NCBI GenBank assembly: GCA_015686845.1 | Contig: JADPRS010000001.1 | Location: forward strand, 62,001-126,000 | Length of the DNA: 64,000 bases | Direction: 5' to 3' | From: Lutibacter sp. B2 | GTDB taxonomy: Bacteria; Bacillota; Clostridia; Peptostreptococcales; Thermotaleaceae | Part shown: positions 8,870-17,348 of the stretch, piece by piece | Layout of the letters: each line of letters opens with the position of its first letter | How positions within the stretch are numbered: the first letter of the stretch is position 1 | The notes under the pieces: generated by a model | Databases searched by the model: none | What the model was told of the DNA's origin: nothing | What the model saw: the letters and a program-made list of their open reading frames with translations, nothing else | Program-made: the position numbers and the translations under genes

Positions 8870-9337
8870 TACTAATCCTATAAACCCTATTTGTCTTAAT
8901 GCTTCATATAAAATAATATTAACTGTATTTGATAAGTTTAAAGATCTCGCTCTTTCATTAGGAACCATTGGAATTTTTATGCATGTATCACTATTTTCCC
9001 CTAACACGTTCTTTGGTAATCCAGCAGTTTCTTTCCCAAATACAATAAAACAATTTTCCTCATACTTCATATCACTATAATATTTCTTCGCCTTTGTTGT
9101 AGCAAAATAAATTTTAGCACCTTTATTTTTTTCAAAAAATTCATCTATATTTTCATATATATGCAAATCTAATAAATCCCAATAATCTAATCCTGCTCTT
9201 TTTAAATGTTTATCATCTATAGAAAATCCTAATGGCTTTATTAGATGCAAGCTTGTTCCAGTAGCTGCACAAGTTCTTGCAATGTTTCCTGTATTAGGTG
9301 GAATTTCTGGTTCAAATAATACAATATTAACAGACAT
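8867..9337 (-). CDS. trmL: tRNA (cytidine/uridine-34 2'-O)-methyltransferase TrmL
   Basis: A 156-residue SPOUT-family methyltransferase. The N-terminus NIVLFEPEIPPNTGNIARTCA, the central FGKETAGLP and the C-terminal IPMVPNERARSLNLSNT are the three family motifs that build the knotted SAM site. It methylates the ribose of the wobble base in tRNA-Leu isoacceptors. Length is typical. RBS AAAGGAGATAG precedes the ATG. It ends in a strong terminator. Confidence 0.95.
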   Translation of the reverse strand: MSVNIVLFEPEIPPNTGNIARTCAATGTSLHLIKPLGFSIDDKHLKRAGLDYWDLLDLHIYENIDEFFEKNKGAKIYFATTKAKKYYSDMKYEENCFIVFGKETAGLPKNVLGENSDTCIKIPMVPNERARSLNLSNTVNIILYEALRQIGFIGLV

Positions 9338-9353
9338 CTTCTCTATCTCCTTT

Positions 9354-9413
9354 ATATATGTACTTACGATTTTAATAAATTATATCACATTCATTATAAT
9401 TAAGTACATATAT
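9354..9413. repeat. 13-bp inverted repeat flanking the trmL upstream region
   Basis: ATATATGTACTTA at 9354-9366 and its exact complement TAAGTACATATAT at 9401-9413 are 34 bases apart. They enclose a minus-strand TATAAT that may belong to the trmL promoter. The distal arm touches the DUF362 stop codon. It could be a long hairpin or a paired operator; no function can be assigned. Confidence 0.6.
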
Positions 9414-10351
9414 TATTGATTCCCATGCAATTTCTTTATTTTATTTTTGTCTACTGCAATCTCATAATTATAAACTGCTTTGCTAACTATTGTTTCTGCT
9501 TCTTCTAGAGGAATCCCTTTTAAAATCATTTTTTCGGGCTCTGCAACCCCTATATTTTCATTATATAATTGATAGAGATAATGAATTCCTTGCGGTAAAA
9601 AACCTAACATTCTAGCACATATTGTATCCGTAGCTACTGGATCTGTCCCTGCAATAATAAGCCCTTGTATATCTACTGCTTTTCCATCTGATGGTCCTGT
9701 TCCTATCATGGTTTTATCAGCACTTACAATCGTAATATCTATAGGGATTTCTTTTGCCATTGCCACAATAAATCCATGTAAGTCATTATGAATACCTAAG
9801 TTTTTTTTTGGAAAACCATGAATTTCTGCTGGAGGCCATCCTAATGCAATATTTTTTATTCCCGCACTCATGGTTGCTTCTTCATGCTGTTTTAACTGTG
9901 TAAAAGAAATAAGCACATCAATTTCATCAATGATTTCATGGATCTTTGTTTCACAGGGATTCGTATGATCAAGTTTAAGGTTAACATATGGGCCATAGTT
10001 TAGATCTACAAACGTCACCTTCTCCTCTTTAATAATTTTATCATACCCAACATCTGATAGAACTTTAGGCGTAGGGTCTCCGCCAGAACCTACAGCAATA
10101 TATATCTTTTTTGGATTTTTATTCTTTACATAACGGATAAGTGTTCGTAATGTTTCTGGCCCTACTACAGTAGCCGTATAAGCTGGTTTTGACTTTACCC
10201 AATTGGGTGTAATAGCCACTACATCACCTTCCTTGATGATTTTATCCATATCTAGCAATTCTAGGGCTTTCACAATTGATTCTTCTTCTTTTTTCTCTTT
10301 CACAATAGCAACAACGGCTTCTTCTATTTTTCTTTTCCTTCTCATCCTCAT
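9413..10351 (-). CDS. DUF362 domain-containing protein
   Basis: A 312-residue protein with the DUF362 pattern: VAITPNWVKS, IAVGSGGDPT, and a long C-terminal half with MSAGIKNIALGWPP and IIAGTDPVATDTICARMLG. No Cys-rich ferredoxin domain is present, unlike some DUF362 proteins. The function of the family is not established. Two ATGs (10351 and 10345) are in frame after AAGGAG; the second has better spacing. The gene has a likely promoter of its own but lies downstream of nhaC behind only a weak terminator, so it may belong in part to the SDR-GcvP-like operon. Confidence 0.85.
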   Translation of the reverse strand: MRMRRKRKIEEAVVAIVKEKKEEESIVKALELLDMDKIIKEGDVVAITPNWVKSKPAYTATVVGPETLRTLIRYVKNKNPKKIYIAVGSGGDPTPKVLSDVGYDKIIKEEKVTFVDLNYGPYVNLKLDHTNPCETKIHEIIDEIDVLISFTQLKQHEEATMSAGIKNIALGWPPAEIHGFPKKNLGIHNDLHGFIVAMAKEIPIDITIVSADKTMIGTGPSDGKAVDIQGLIIAGTDPVATDTICARMLGFLPQGIHYLYQLYNENIGVAEPEKMILKGIPLEEAETIVSKAVYNYEIAVDKNKIKKLHGNQ

Positions 10352-10372
10352 CAGCTCCTTCTATTTCTAGTT

Positions 10373-10401
10373 ATAGTATGTCCACATACAAAGATCTTCA
10401 A
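10373..10401 (-). promoter_or_regulatory. Possible promoter of the DUF362 gene
   Basis: TTGAAG and TACTAT on the minus strand spaced by 17 bases. The -35 is reasonable and the -10 is weak. Confidence 0.4.
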
Positions 10402-10433
10402 AATAAGATTTAACAATTTATAACTTTATCACA

Positions 10434-10461
10434 GCAAAAGCTGAGGCATATACCTCAGCTT
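10434..10461 (-). terminator. Hairpin terminator after nhaC
   Basis: A 9-bp stem AAGCTGAGG / CCTCAGCTT with a 6-base loop, followed by only UUUUGC-type sequence in the transcript, so termination is probably partial. Confidence 0.65.
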
Positions 10462-10480
10462 CATTCCTTAAATAATATAC

Positions 10481-11947
10481 TTATGCAATTGATTTTCCTT
10501 TTTTTCTTAATTTAACTTGCGGCTCTCTTGGGAGTCCAAATAGTGGTATGAATCTATCCCATCCAGTAAACGTAAGAATCAACATTGAACCTACTGCTAC
10601 AAATGCCATAAAATTCATCCTAATTATATCTGTAGGTACAAAATCATAAAGCGGATATACGGCTTTTGCAATTGCAACATAGAATAATATGAAACAGTGC
10701 CATGGAATTAATTGTGAACCATATACACCCATTGCATCAGCAAAAGTTGCGTTTCTTAATCTTAGTTTATACATATCTTCTTCATTTGCCTCTACATTTT
10801 CATCTGTAATCGTTTTGATAATTGGACTTATTGTAACAATCTCAGCAGTCTCATCCCCAAAAGCAGCATTCCCAAATAGGCAAAGTACTGCATTGTAAAA
10901 CATAAGCTGCCTTACATTTTTGGCCATACTTACCAACGTCTTAGATATAGGTTCAAATGCATTCATACTGTTCATGATTCCACCAAATGAAGCAACCCAC
11001 ATCATCATTACGATAGACCAACTACCTGCATCTGAGAACCCTGTATATATAAGATTTAAGAATCCATCATCCCCAGTCATAGCTGTAACAGTTCCTGCTG
11101 AAAATCCTAAAATTAGTGCAGATAATATACCTGCTCCTAAACAAATCATTGTCTGAAATCCTTTAATAGCCATTCCAATAACGATAAGCAATGGAATAAT
11201 CATATACATTGGTACACCATTTTTAACTTGCTCAAGTAAAGTTACTGCCGAAGCTCTCTCTTGAGATAAAGCATCCCAAGCTTCTTGTGGAATTGCATTA
11301 ATAGCATCAGCGGCATTTCCTACTGTACTTGGAAGTCCCATTGATACACCCACAAAATAAATAATCATTGCGGTAACGAAAGCACATATGGCTGACCAAA
11401 CGCCCTGATGTCTAATCCTATGAATAATCTCTACTTTTTGCAATCCTGAACTCAGTACTGTGGTATCTGATATAAGACCTATATTATCACCAAAACAAGA
11501 TCCACCAGCTATTGAACATACTGTTAATATGATATCTCCACCAACAATATGATTTAACCATAAAAATACGGGTGCACAAGCTGCAAAAGTTCCCCAGGAT
11601 GTTCCTGTTGCAATGGATAATATACAAGTTACTACAAATCCTACTACTGCAACTGACTTAGCTGTAACCCCCATCTTTAATGCAGCAATAATAATTGAAG
11701 CCCCAACGCCTGTTGCCATAAATGATTCGGCTAAACCATATGCAAACATTAGAATGAAAAATACAATAACAATTTCCCTTACATTATCCAGTGCAAATTC
11801 TATAATTTCTTTAAATTTATACTTTTCTGTAATCATCGCCACAATTGCTGCAACAATAGTTGCAATTGGTGCTGCTAATAATACATCTATTCCTGACATC
11901 ATTAACCCTGCGAGTACAAAAATCGGTGAAATCTTAATTAACCCCAT
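10481..11947 (-). CDS. NhaC-family Na+/H+ antiporter-like transporter
   Basis: A 488-residue, highly hydrophobic protein with about a dozen membrane segments. It has the NhaC-type features VVTCILSIATGTSWGTFA and SIAGGSCFGDNIGLISDTT and a second related half with FGGIMNSMNAFEP and NAAFGDETAEIVTISP. NhaC relatives exchange Na+/H+ or organic acids. In this operon an amino- or organic-acid substrate is possible but unproven. ATG at 11947 has GGAGG 6 bases upstream and is preferred to 11953. It is 219 bases after the ATP-NAD-kinase-like gene, across a gap with a large palindrome. Confidence 0.88.
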   Translation of the reverse strand: MGLIKISPIFVLAGLMMSGIDVLLAAPIATIVAAIVAMITEKYKFKEIIEFALDNVREIVIVFFILMFAYGLAESFMATGVGASIIIAALKMGVTAKSVAVVGFVVTCILSIATGTSWGTFAACAPVFLWLNHIVGGDIILTVCSIAGGSCFGDNIGLISDTTVLSSGLQKVEIIHRIRHQGVWSAICAFVTAMIIYFVGVSMGLPSTVGNAADAINAIPQEAWDALSQERASAVTLLEQVKNGVPMYMIIPLLIVIGMAIKGFQTMICLGAGILSALILGFSAGTVTAMTGDDGFLNLIYTGFSDAGSWSIVMMMWVASFGGIMNSMNAFEPISKTLVSMAKNVRQLMFYNAVLCLFGNAAFGDETAEIVTISPIIKTITDENVEANEEDMYKLRLRNATFADAMGVYGSQLIPWHCFILFYVAIAKAVYPLYDFVPTDIIRMNFMAFVAVGSMLILTFTGWDRFIPLFGLPREPQVKLRKKGKSIA

Positions 11948-12140
11948 ATACATCCTCCTTATTTAATATAACTTATTTTCTATTCCTAAACAATTTCACC
12001 TCCTCACTATTTATTATGTAATATCTCTCTAAAATTTAGTGAAAGATATGACAAACCTCTACTAAATAAAGTTCAACTTCTATTGTTTTGGATGTAGGAA
12101 CACTTCAAGTTAAATATTAAGAACATTCTGATAGTTCTTT

Positions 12141-12185
12141 GTATATAAAATCGATTTTATATACATCTAATCGATTTTATATACA
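12141..12185. repeat. 24-bp perfect palindrome plus adjacent partial copy
   Basis: Bases 12141-12164 form a perfect palindrome with half-site GTATATAAAATC. Three bases further on, TAATCGATTTTATATACAA at 12168-12186 repeats one arm, inside the last codons of the kinase-like gene. The transcript hairpin is AU-rich without a U-run after it, so it could be an operator or a processing/stability site for the kinase-nhaC junction as easily as a terminator. Confidence 0.8.
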
Positions 12186-13273
12186 ATTTGTTCCCTATAT
12201 CCAGTAGTAACTCTCACATAGCCTCTCAACGAAATATCAAATTCTTCATCTCCTGTATCTACGAGAAAATGTTTTCCTGATAGTTCTCGAATCTTATGAT
12301 TACTAGCAATTACTATGATATTTTCTTTCCCTACTTTCTTAATAACCTCTGAACTAATTTGTTGATTCCCTCTACCAAATAAATATCCTTGCCCTCCAAT
12401 AGGGGTAATAATCAATTTACACACTTTATCACTTATTTCTTTTAGCAATTCTTTTTCAGTTAAATCGTTTTTAACTACCTTTCTATTGCATATCAAGTCT
12501 ACTCCTAAAAGCGTATACCGAAGCCCTAACGCCTGCATAATAGGACGCGTAGTGGAACCTGGACCAATGATATATAATACGTCCTCTTTCATATGATTTA
12601 TAACATCTAATGCAATTGCTCTTTGAGCTCCTTCATCATTCATAATGCTCCCAGATTTTTTTCCCTGTAAAAACTTTGGGTCATATGGAATTTTCAAATA
12701 TCCATATAATCTTGTATTTACAATCCCTTTTCTAAAAGCATCTTCATCAATATCCATCACTTCTACTTCTTTTACTTTTGATACGTTTCTTTTAAGATAC
12801 AATAGTGCTAATTCTCCAGCCTTTTTAGGACTACTTGCATAAACGGCTGAATGAATTTTTACGCCTGCTGGAATTCCAACTACAGCTAGATTCTCTCCAA
12901 CTGCATTATAAATATCTCTAGCAGTTCCATCTCCACCCGCAAACAAAAGCAAATCTACTTTTTCTTCTAGTATCCTTTTAGCTGCCTCAATTGTATCTTG
13001 TTGATTACTTTCTCTGTCTTTTATAGTTGAAATTACCTTTATCTTAAATCCACATTCTTTCGCTTCATTTTCACCCATTTCGCCAAAATACGTAACAATC
13101 TCTATATGATCTTTTATCTCCATAAGTGCTTTTAATGCAGAGATTGCACGATTAGGCGCTTGGGGAAAGGCTCCTAATGCTCTTGCTTTATCTACAACAC
13201 CATCCGTTCCCTTTAACCCCACTCTACCGCCCATCCCAGCAATAGGATTAACAATTAGCCCTATTCTTTTCAA
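12167..13273 (-). CDS. ATP-NAD kinase family protein (AcoX-like)
   Basis: A 368-residue protein with the start MKRIGLIVNPIAGMGGRVGLKG and the diagnostic LLLFAGGDGTARDIYNAVG of the NAD-kinase/diacylglycerol-kinase superfamily. It is longer than housekeeping NadK and resembles the AcoX-type proteins seen in catabolic operons, whose activity is poorly known. The start is TTG at 13273 after AAGGATGAT. It begins 12 bases after the GcvPB-like gene, so it is tightly coupled to it. A role in supplying NADP to the operon's dehydrogenase is only a guess. Confidence 0.85.
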   Translation of the reverse strand: MKRIGLIVNPIAGMGGRVGLKGTDGVVDKARALGAFPQAPNRAISALKALMEIKDHIEIVTYFGEMGENEAKECGFKIKVISTIKDRESNQQDTIEAAKRILEEKVDLLLFAGGDGTARDIYNAVGENLAVVGIPAGVKIHSAVYASSPKKAGELALLYLKRNVSKVKEVEVMDIDEDAFRKGIVNTRLYGYLKIPYDPKFLQGKKSGSIMNDEGAQRAIALDVINHMKEDVLYIIGPGSTTRPIMQALGLRYTLLGVDLICNRKVVKNDLTEKELLKEISDKVCKLIITPIGGQGYLFGRGNQQISSEVIKKVGKENIIVIASNHKIRELSGKHFLVDTGDEEFDISLRGYVRVTTGYREQIVYKID

Positions 13274-13285
13274 TTTTAATCATCC

Positions 13286-14851
13286 TTACTTTTCTGTATA
13301 TTTTTTTAAATAACTTCTCCAAGTAATTGCCCATTTTTCTGGATCATCCATATTTGATTCATCCACTTGATGGCATGAACTTGCAAATGGAGCATTTTCA
13401 AATTTATCAGGCGTTTCATATGCTTCATTAAATATATACTTAAGTGTTTCTATATATTCGTCTAAATCTTCTTTAGATGGAGTTTCCGTAGGCTCTAGCG
13501 TCATTGGCTCCGGTATATAATAAGGATGATGACTACACCAATAATGCATACCAAAATCCATCATTCTACGTTGAATATCTCCCGTTGTAACACCTGTATC
13601 TTTCGCTAATTTTTCAAGTGTGTATCTAACTTGCTCTATTCTCTGCTTTCCTTCTATATACGGTGCATCTACACAATCCAATTCCATTAATTTTTTAAAC
13701 ATATAATTATTATTAAGTACAGCTATCTTTGCTACTTCATAAAGACCTTCTGCGCCTAAGCTTCTGATCCATGCATACGCTTTCATAATTACGGGTGCAA
13801 CGCCATTAAATGATCTAATTTTTCCAATACTATTTGGAACATCATAGTTCAAATAATATTTTTCACCATCAAAATCGATTAATGGTGCTGGCATAAATTT
13901 TTCTAGCTCTTTAGTAACCCCAACAGCTCCTGTAGCTGGTCCCCCACAACCATGTGGCGTTGAAAATGTTTTATGAAGATTAAAGTGACACATATCAAAT
14001 CCAGCTTCCTTTGCTCTTGTTACACCTAGTAATCCATTGGCATTGGCTTGGTCATAACAGCAAAGTCCTCCATTTTTATGTACTAATTCTGTGAACTCTT
14101 GTACTTTCGTATTATATACACCTGTATCTTCAGGATTTGCTACGAAAAATGCTGCTGTTTTTTCTGATACAACACTCTTAAACGCTTCATAATCTGGATA
14201 GCCATCTTTATCAGGATGAATATAAATAATCTTGTATCCTTTTAATGCAGGCGCTGCTGCATCAGAAGGATGAGAATAAATTGTAGTAATAATTTCATCT
14301 CTTTGATCTACTTCCCCATTTGCCTCATGATAAGCTCTTACAAGTGATGCCATAGCCATTATAGCCTGACTACCACCACTTGGTTGAAAACTAAAACGAT
14401 CCATACCAGATATTTCTCTCATAGCAAGATCCGTTTCATATATAATCTCTAACATTCCTTGTACAGTACTTTCATCTTGCAATGGGTGAATTTCAGCCAT
14501 ACCTGGTAATTTACCTAATTGTTCATTTACTTTCGGACTGTATTTTACAGTACAAGTCCCTTGCCCAATTTCTATATTTACATCTGCACCTAATGTTTCT
14601 TGAGACAATCTCACGTAATGTCTTAGCACTCTCGATTGAGAAATTTCCGGAAGATTTACAGCTTCTTTTCTTAACATACTTGAAGAAATCTTTGATACTC
14701 CATCTCCTACTTCTTTTGTAATTTCATCATCAGCCTGTGGTACTAAAACGCCTCTTTCTCCTTTTTTACTTAATTCAAATATGATAGGTTCATCCCACTT
14801 GGCTTGATGAAAACCCGTTCTAACTTTCAAACTTCTATCTATTCGTTTCAT
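13286..14851 (-). CDS. Divergent GcvPB-like PLP-dependent decarboxylase subunit
   Basis: A protein of about 521 residues related to subunit 2 of two-part glycine dehydrogenase. The PLP lysine is conserved in NLHKTFSTPHG (about K294), as are the Asp of YDQANAN (about D267) and the late IPEPMTLEPTET. Other blocks differ from what I know of true GcvPB: YPLGSCTMKYNPK has become EIGQGTCTVKYSPK, the substrate-side AAGAHGE has become PSGGSQAIM, and GGGGPG has become GCGGPA. It is thus likely a PLP enzyme, but the substrate may not be glycine. GAAAGGG fits the ATG at 14851 better than 14860. It is paired with the GcvPA-like gene; no gcvH or gcvT is adjacent. Confidence 0.85.
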   Translation of the reverse strand: MKRIDRSLKVRTGFHQAKWDEPIIFELSKKGERGVLVPQADDEITKEVGDGVSKISSSMLRKEAVNLPEISQSRVLRHYVRLSQETLGADVNIEIGQGTCTVKYSPKVNEQLGKLPGMAEIHPLQDESTVQGMLEIIYETDLAMREISGMDRFSFQPSGGSQAIMAMASLVRAYHEANGEVDQRDEIITTIYSHPSDAAAPALKGYKIIYIHPDKDGYPDYEAFKSVVSEKTAAFFVANPEDTGVYNTKVQEFTELVHKNGGLCCYDQANANGLLGVTRAKEAGFDMCHFNLHKTFSTPHGCGGPATGAVGVTKELEKFMPAPLIDFDGEKYYLNYDVPNSIGKIRSFNGVAPVIMKAYAWIRSLGAEGLYEVAKIAVLNNNYMFKKLMELDCVDAPYIEGKQRIEQVRYTLEKLAKDTGVTTGDIQRRMMDFGMHYWCSHHPYYIPEPMTLEPTETPSKEDLDEYIETLKYIFNEAYETPDKFENAPFASSCHQVDESNMDDPEKWAITWRSYLKKYTEK

Positions 14852-14885
14852 TCTTATCATCCCTTTCTATCACTAAATTTAATAC

Positions 14886-16289
14886 TTACGACTCAACAAC
14901 TTCTGCTATAGCTGATACCAAGCGATCAATATCATCTTTAGTATGAATCTCAGTAACACAATATAGGGCACTTTCTCCTAATTGTGGAAAATCTTTTGAC
15001 AAATCTTTTCCACCAAAAATTCCCTTATCTAATAATTTTTTGTTGATTTCCTCAACAGTCTTACCCGTTTCATTAAAATCAACAGCAAATTCTTTAAAGT
15101 TTACTGTATCGAATTTAGAACCCTTAACCCCTTTAATCTGATCTAACCTCTTAATCGCATATTGAGAATTTTGCATAATTGTTTGACCTAATTCCCACAT
15201 ACCTGTTGGACCCATTAATGACAAATATACACCTGCTGTAATTCCCCACAATGCTGATTGTGTACCAACATATTCTTTTCCTCCTTCTCGTAAGTGTCCA
15301 AAAGAAGTTCTATCATATGCAACATCACTAAAACCATATTCACCTTCAACAGAAGTTTTTGCAATACCAAATAGACGAGATGGGAACTCCATTACAAATT
15401 TTTCTTCATCACGAGTAGCCATAAAACCAGCTTGACCTCCACCATAGTTCATATGCATTCCTAATGGCTGTAAATCTCCACAAATAATATCTGCACCATA
15501 TTGACTTGGCGGTGTTAATACGCCTAATGAACTTGGATCTACGCCTACAACACTAAGTGCATCTACCGCGTGTGCAATATGAGCAATTTCTCTACCATGG
15601 TCTTCAATAAATCCTAAGAAAGAAGGATTTTCTATGTACACACAAGCTGTCTTATCAGAAATTTTTTCTTTTAAATCGTTCAAATTTAACTGACCTGTTT
15701 TTTCATCATAATTTACTTCAATAAACTTAATATCTGGTGAACAATAATTTTTCATAACTAAATATCTTTCTGTATCAATTGACTTTGGAACCAATGCTTC
15801 TTTTCTTCCGGTCATTCTTGCTGCCATTCTAACTGCTGTAGCTGCTGCTTGAGCCCAATCCATCGTTGGCACATTTACTACATCCATATCTACCAATTCA
15901 GCTACTAAACTTTGATATTCAAATAATGTTTGAAATCTTCCAAAATCGTTATATGGCTCTCCGCCATACGCCGTTAAGAATTCACCTCTTGAATTAATCT
16001 CATCACAAACTGCAGGGACATAATGCTGCCAGCATCCTGCTCCTAAGAAATTCAAATAATCTTTGCATGACTTATTTTTGCTTAAAAGCCCTTCCATATA
16101 TCTTCTTAATTCATACTCAGATTTAAAAGCTTTAGGAAGATTCATATTTTCTTTTAATTTTATTTCCTCAGGTATTTCTGCATGAAGTTCTTCTAAATTA
16201 TTTAAACCAATTTCTTTTAGCATTTCTTCTTGTACTTCTACTACAGAGTTCGGAATATATGGATGATTCTTGAATCCTTGTATAGCCAT
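14886..16289 (-). CDS. Divergent GcvPA-like subunit
   Basis: A 467-residue homologue of subunit 1 of two-part glycine dehydrogenase (YIPNSVVEVQEEMLKEIG at the N-terminus; LNFLGAGCWQHYVPAV at about 79-94; MDVVNVPTMDWAQAAATA further on). The family segment TAYTPYQPEISQGTLQ is replaced by TAYGGEPYNDFGRFQT at about 106-121, a strong departure in the region near the active-site interface. Length is normal. RBS GTAGGAGGTATAAAG precedes the ATG. It is 38 bases after the SDR gene and 25 before the GcvPB-like gene. Automatic tools will probably label it GcvPA; I would not assume glycine decarboxylation. Confidence 0.85.
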   Translation of the reverse strand: MAIQGFKNHPYIPNSVVEVQEEMLKEIGLNNLEELHAEIPEEIKLKENMNLPKAFKSEYELRRYMEGLLSKNKSCKDYLNFLGAGCWQHYVPAVCDEINSRGEFLTAYGGEPYNDFGRFQTLFEYQSLVAELVDMDVVNVPTMDWAQAAATAVRMAARMTGRKEALVPKSIDTERYLVMKNYCSPDIKFIEVNYDEKTGQLNLNDLKEKISDKTACVYIENPSFLGFIEDHGREIAHIAHAVDALSVVGVDPSSLGVLTPPSQYGADIICGDLQPLGMHMNYGGGQAGFMATRDEEKFVMEFPSRLFGIAKTSVEGEYGFSDVAYDRTSFGHLREGGKEYVGTQSALWGITAGVYLSLMGPTGMWELGQTIMQNSQYAIKRLDQIKGVKGSKFDTVNFKEFAVDFNETGKTVEEINKKLLDKGIFGGKDLSKDFPQLGESALYCVTEIHTKDDIDRLVSAIAEVVES

Positions 16290-16327
16290 ATCTTTATACC
16301 TCCTACATTTATTTATATTTGATTAAT

Positions 16328-17122
16328 TTAAGCAATTCCTCCACCATCTACAACAATTGCAGTACCTGTAATCCAGCTAGACAAATCACTTGCTAAAAAC
16401 AATACAGCCTTTGCAATATCTTCTGTAGTTCCTAGTCTTCCAAGGGGTCTATCCTTACCACAATCTTTTAAATATTCTTCTTGTGATTTTTCATCAACCA
16501 CAAGACCTGTTTGACGTCCTTCATCTCTAAGCATTGCCGTATCTGTATCTCCAGGATTAACACTGTTTACACGAATATTTTGTGCACCATGATCAATGGC
16601 CATTGCACGCGTTAAATTAACAATCCCACCTTTAACTGCACAATAAGCGGCTGCATCATCTCCACCTTTTAATCCCCATCCTGATCCAGTATTGATGATA
16701 CTGCCTCCGCCACCTTCTTCCATGACAGGAATTACATATTTAGATAATAAATAAGTTCCTTTCAATCCTACATCTAATACAAAATCCCATTCTTTTTCTT
16801 CCAGTCCAACTACAGTTTTTCTTACTGTTACACCCGCATTATTAAATAAAATATCAATACGTCCAAAATCTTCTTTAATTGAATCTACAACTTTTTTTAC
16901 ATTTTGAGGAGATGTAACATCGCATTTGTAAAACGTTGCAACTCTACCTTCTTTTCTAATGTTGTCAGCTTCTTTTTCTCCTTGATCTTGTACATCTAAC
17001 ATTACAACCTTTGCGCCAAAGGCAGATAAAAGTTGCGATGTAGCCAAACCAATACCTCCTGCAGCTCCTGAAATTACAGCCACTTTACCTTCTATAGACA
17101 AGAAATTTTTTTTTTGTAACAT
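16328..17122 (-). CDS. Short-chain dehydrogenase/reductase (SDR)
   Basis: A 264-residue classical SDR: cofactor motif SGAAGGIG near residue 19, LDVQD where the second strand usually selects NAD(H), NNAG at the fourth strand, Ser in NTGSGWG and the catalytic YCAVKG (YxxxK). The C-terminus ends TGTAIVVDGG as usual. It should oxidise or reduce an alcohol/ketone; the substrate is unknown. It is the first gene of the sigma-54-type operon, with AGGAGGGG before the ATG, so it likely acts in the same pathway as the GcvP-like pair. Confidence 0.93.
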   Translation of the reverse strand: MLQKKNFLSIEGKVAVISGAAGGIGLATSQLLSAFGAKVVMLDVQDQGEKEADNIRKEGRVATFYKCDVTSPQNVKKVVDSIKEDFGRIDILFNNAGVTVRKTVVGLEEKEWDFVLDVGLKGTYLLSKYVIPVMEEGGGGSIINTGSGWGLKGGDDAAAYCAVKGGIVNLTRAMAIDHGAQNIRVNSVNPGDTDTAMLRDEGRQTGLVVDEKSQEEYLKDCGKDRPLGRLGTTEDIAKAVLFLASDLSSWITGTAIVVDGGGIA

Positions 17123-17198
17123 AGTAACCCCTCCTTATATGTTTAAATACTTTTACAAGCACTAAAAAACCATTTCTATTCTATCATCTATTTTTATA

Positions 17199-17215
17199 TG
17201 CATATATCATGCCAA
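17199..17215 (-). promoter_or_regulatory. Sigma-54 (-24/-12) promoter of the SDR-GcvP-like operon
   Basis: On the minus strand TTGGCATGATATATGCA has the invariant GG and GC separated by exactly 10 bases and matches TGGCA at -24. It lies 78 bases before the SDR start codon, giving a leader of about 65 bases. The divergently encoded gene is a sigma-54 activator, which supports the assignment. Confidence 0.85.
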
Positions 17216-17320
17216 AGAATATATATAAAATTATGTTCTGATGCTCTCTTTACTTTTCAACATTCTTTATACTTATTAAAGACTATTATATTGAAACATT
17301 CTTTTATTACAATTATTTTA

Positions 17321-17348
17321 TGCCAACTTTGGCAAATCATTTGCCAAA
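17321..17348. promoter_or_regulatory. Overlapping palindromes, likely activator-binding site (UAS)
   Basis: TGCCAA-CT-TTGGCA at 17321-17334 is a perfect inverted repeat. It overlaps a second perfect one at 17328-17348, TTTGGCAAA and TTTGCCAAA around TCA. The sites are about 110-135 bases upstream of the sigma-54 -24 element, the usual distance for an enhancer site, and the second covers the -35 of the activator gene. Confidence 0.8.

Noticed and set aside
10689-11966. Plus-strand frames opposite the NhaC-like gene
   Set aside because: Shadow translations of a membrane-protein gene.
11973-11993. Seven-codon TTG frame after AGGAGGTGAAA upstream of nhaC
   Set aside because: The Shine-Dalgarno match is good, but the frame is six residues and no pairing with the nhaC start was found; likely chance or an inactive second ribosome site.
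13286-16289. Simple annotation as glycine cleavage system P-protein
   Set aside because: No gcvT/gcvH nearby, changed motifs, and unrelated neighbours; kept only as family names.
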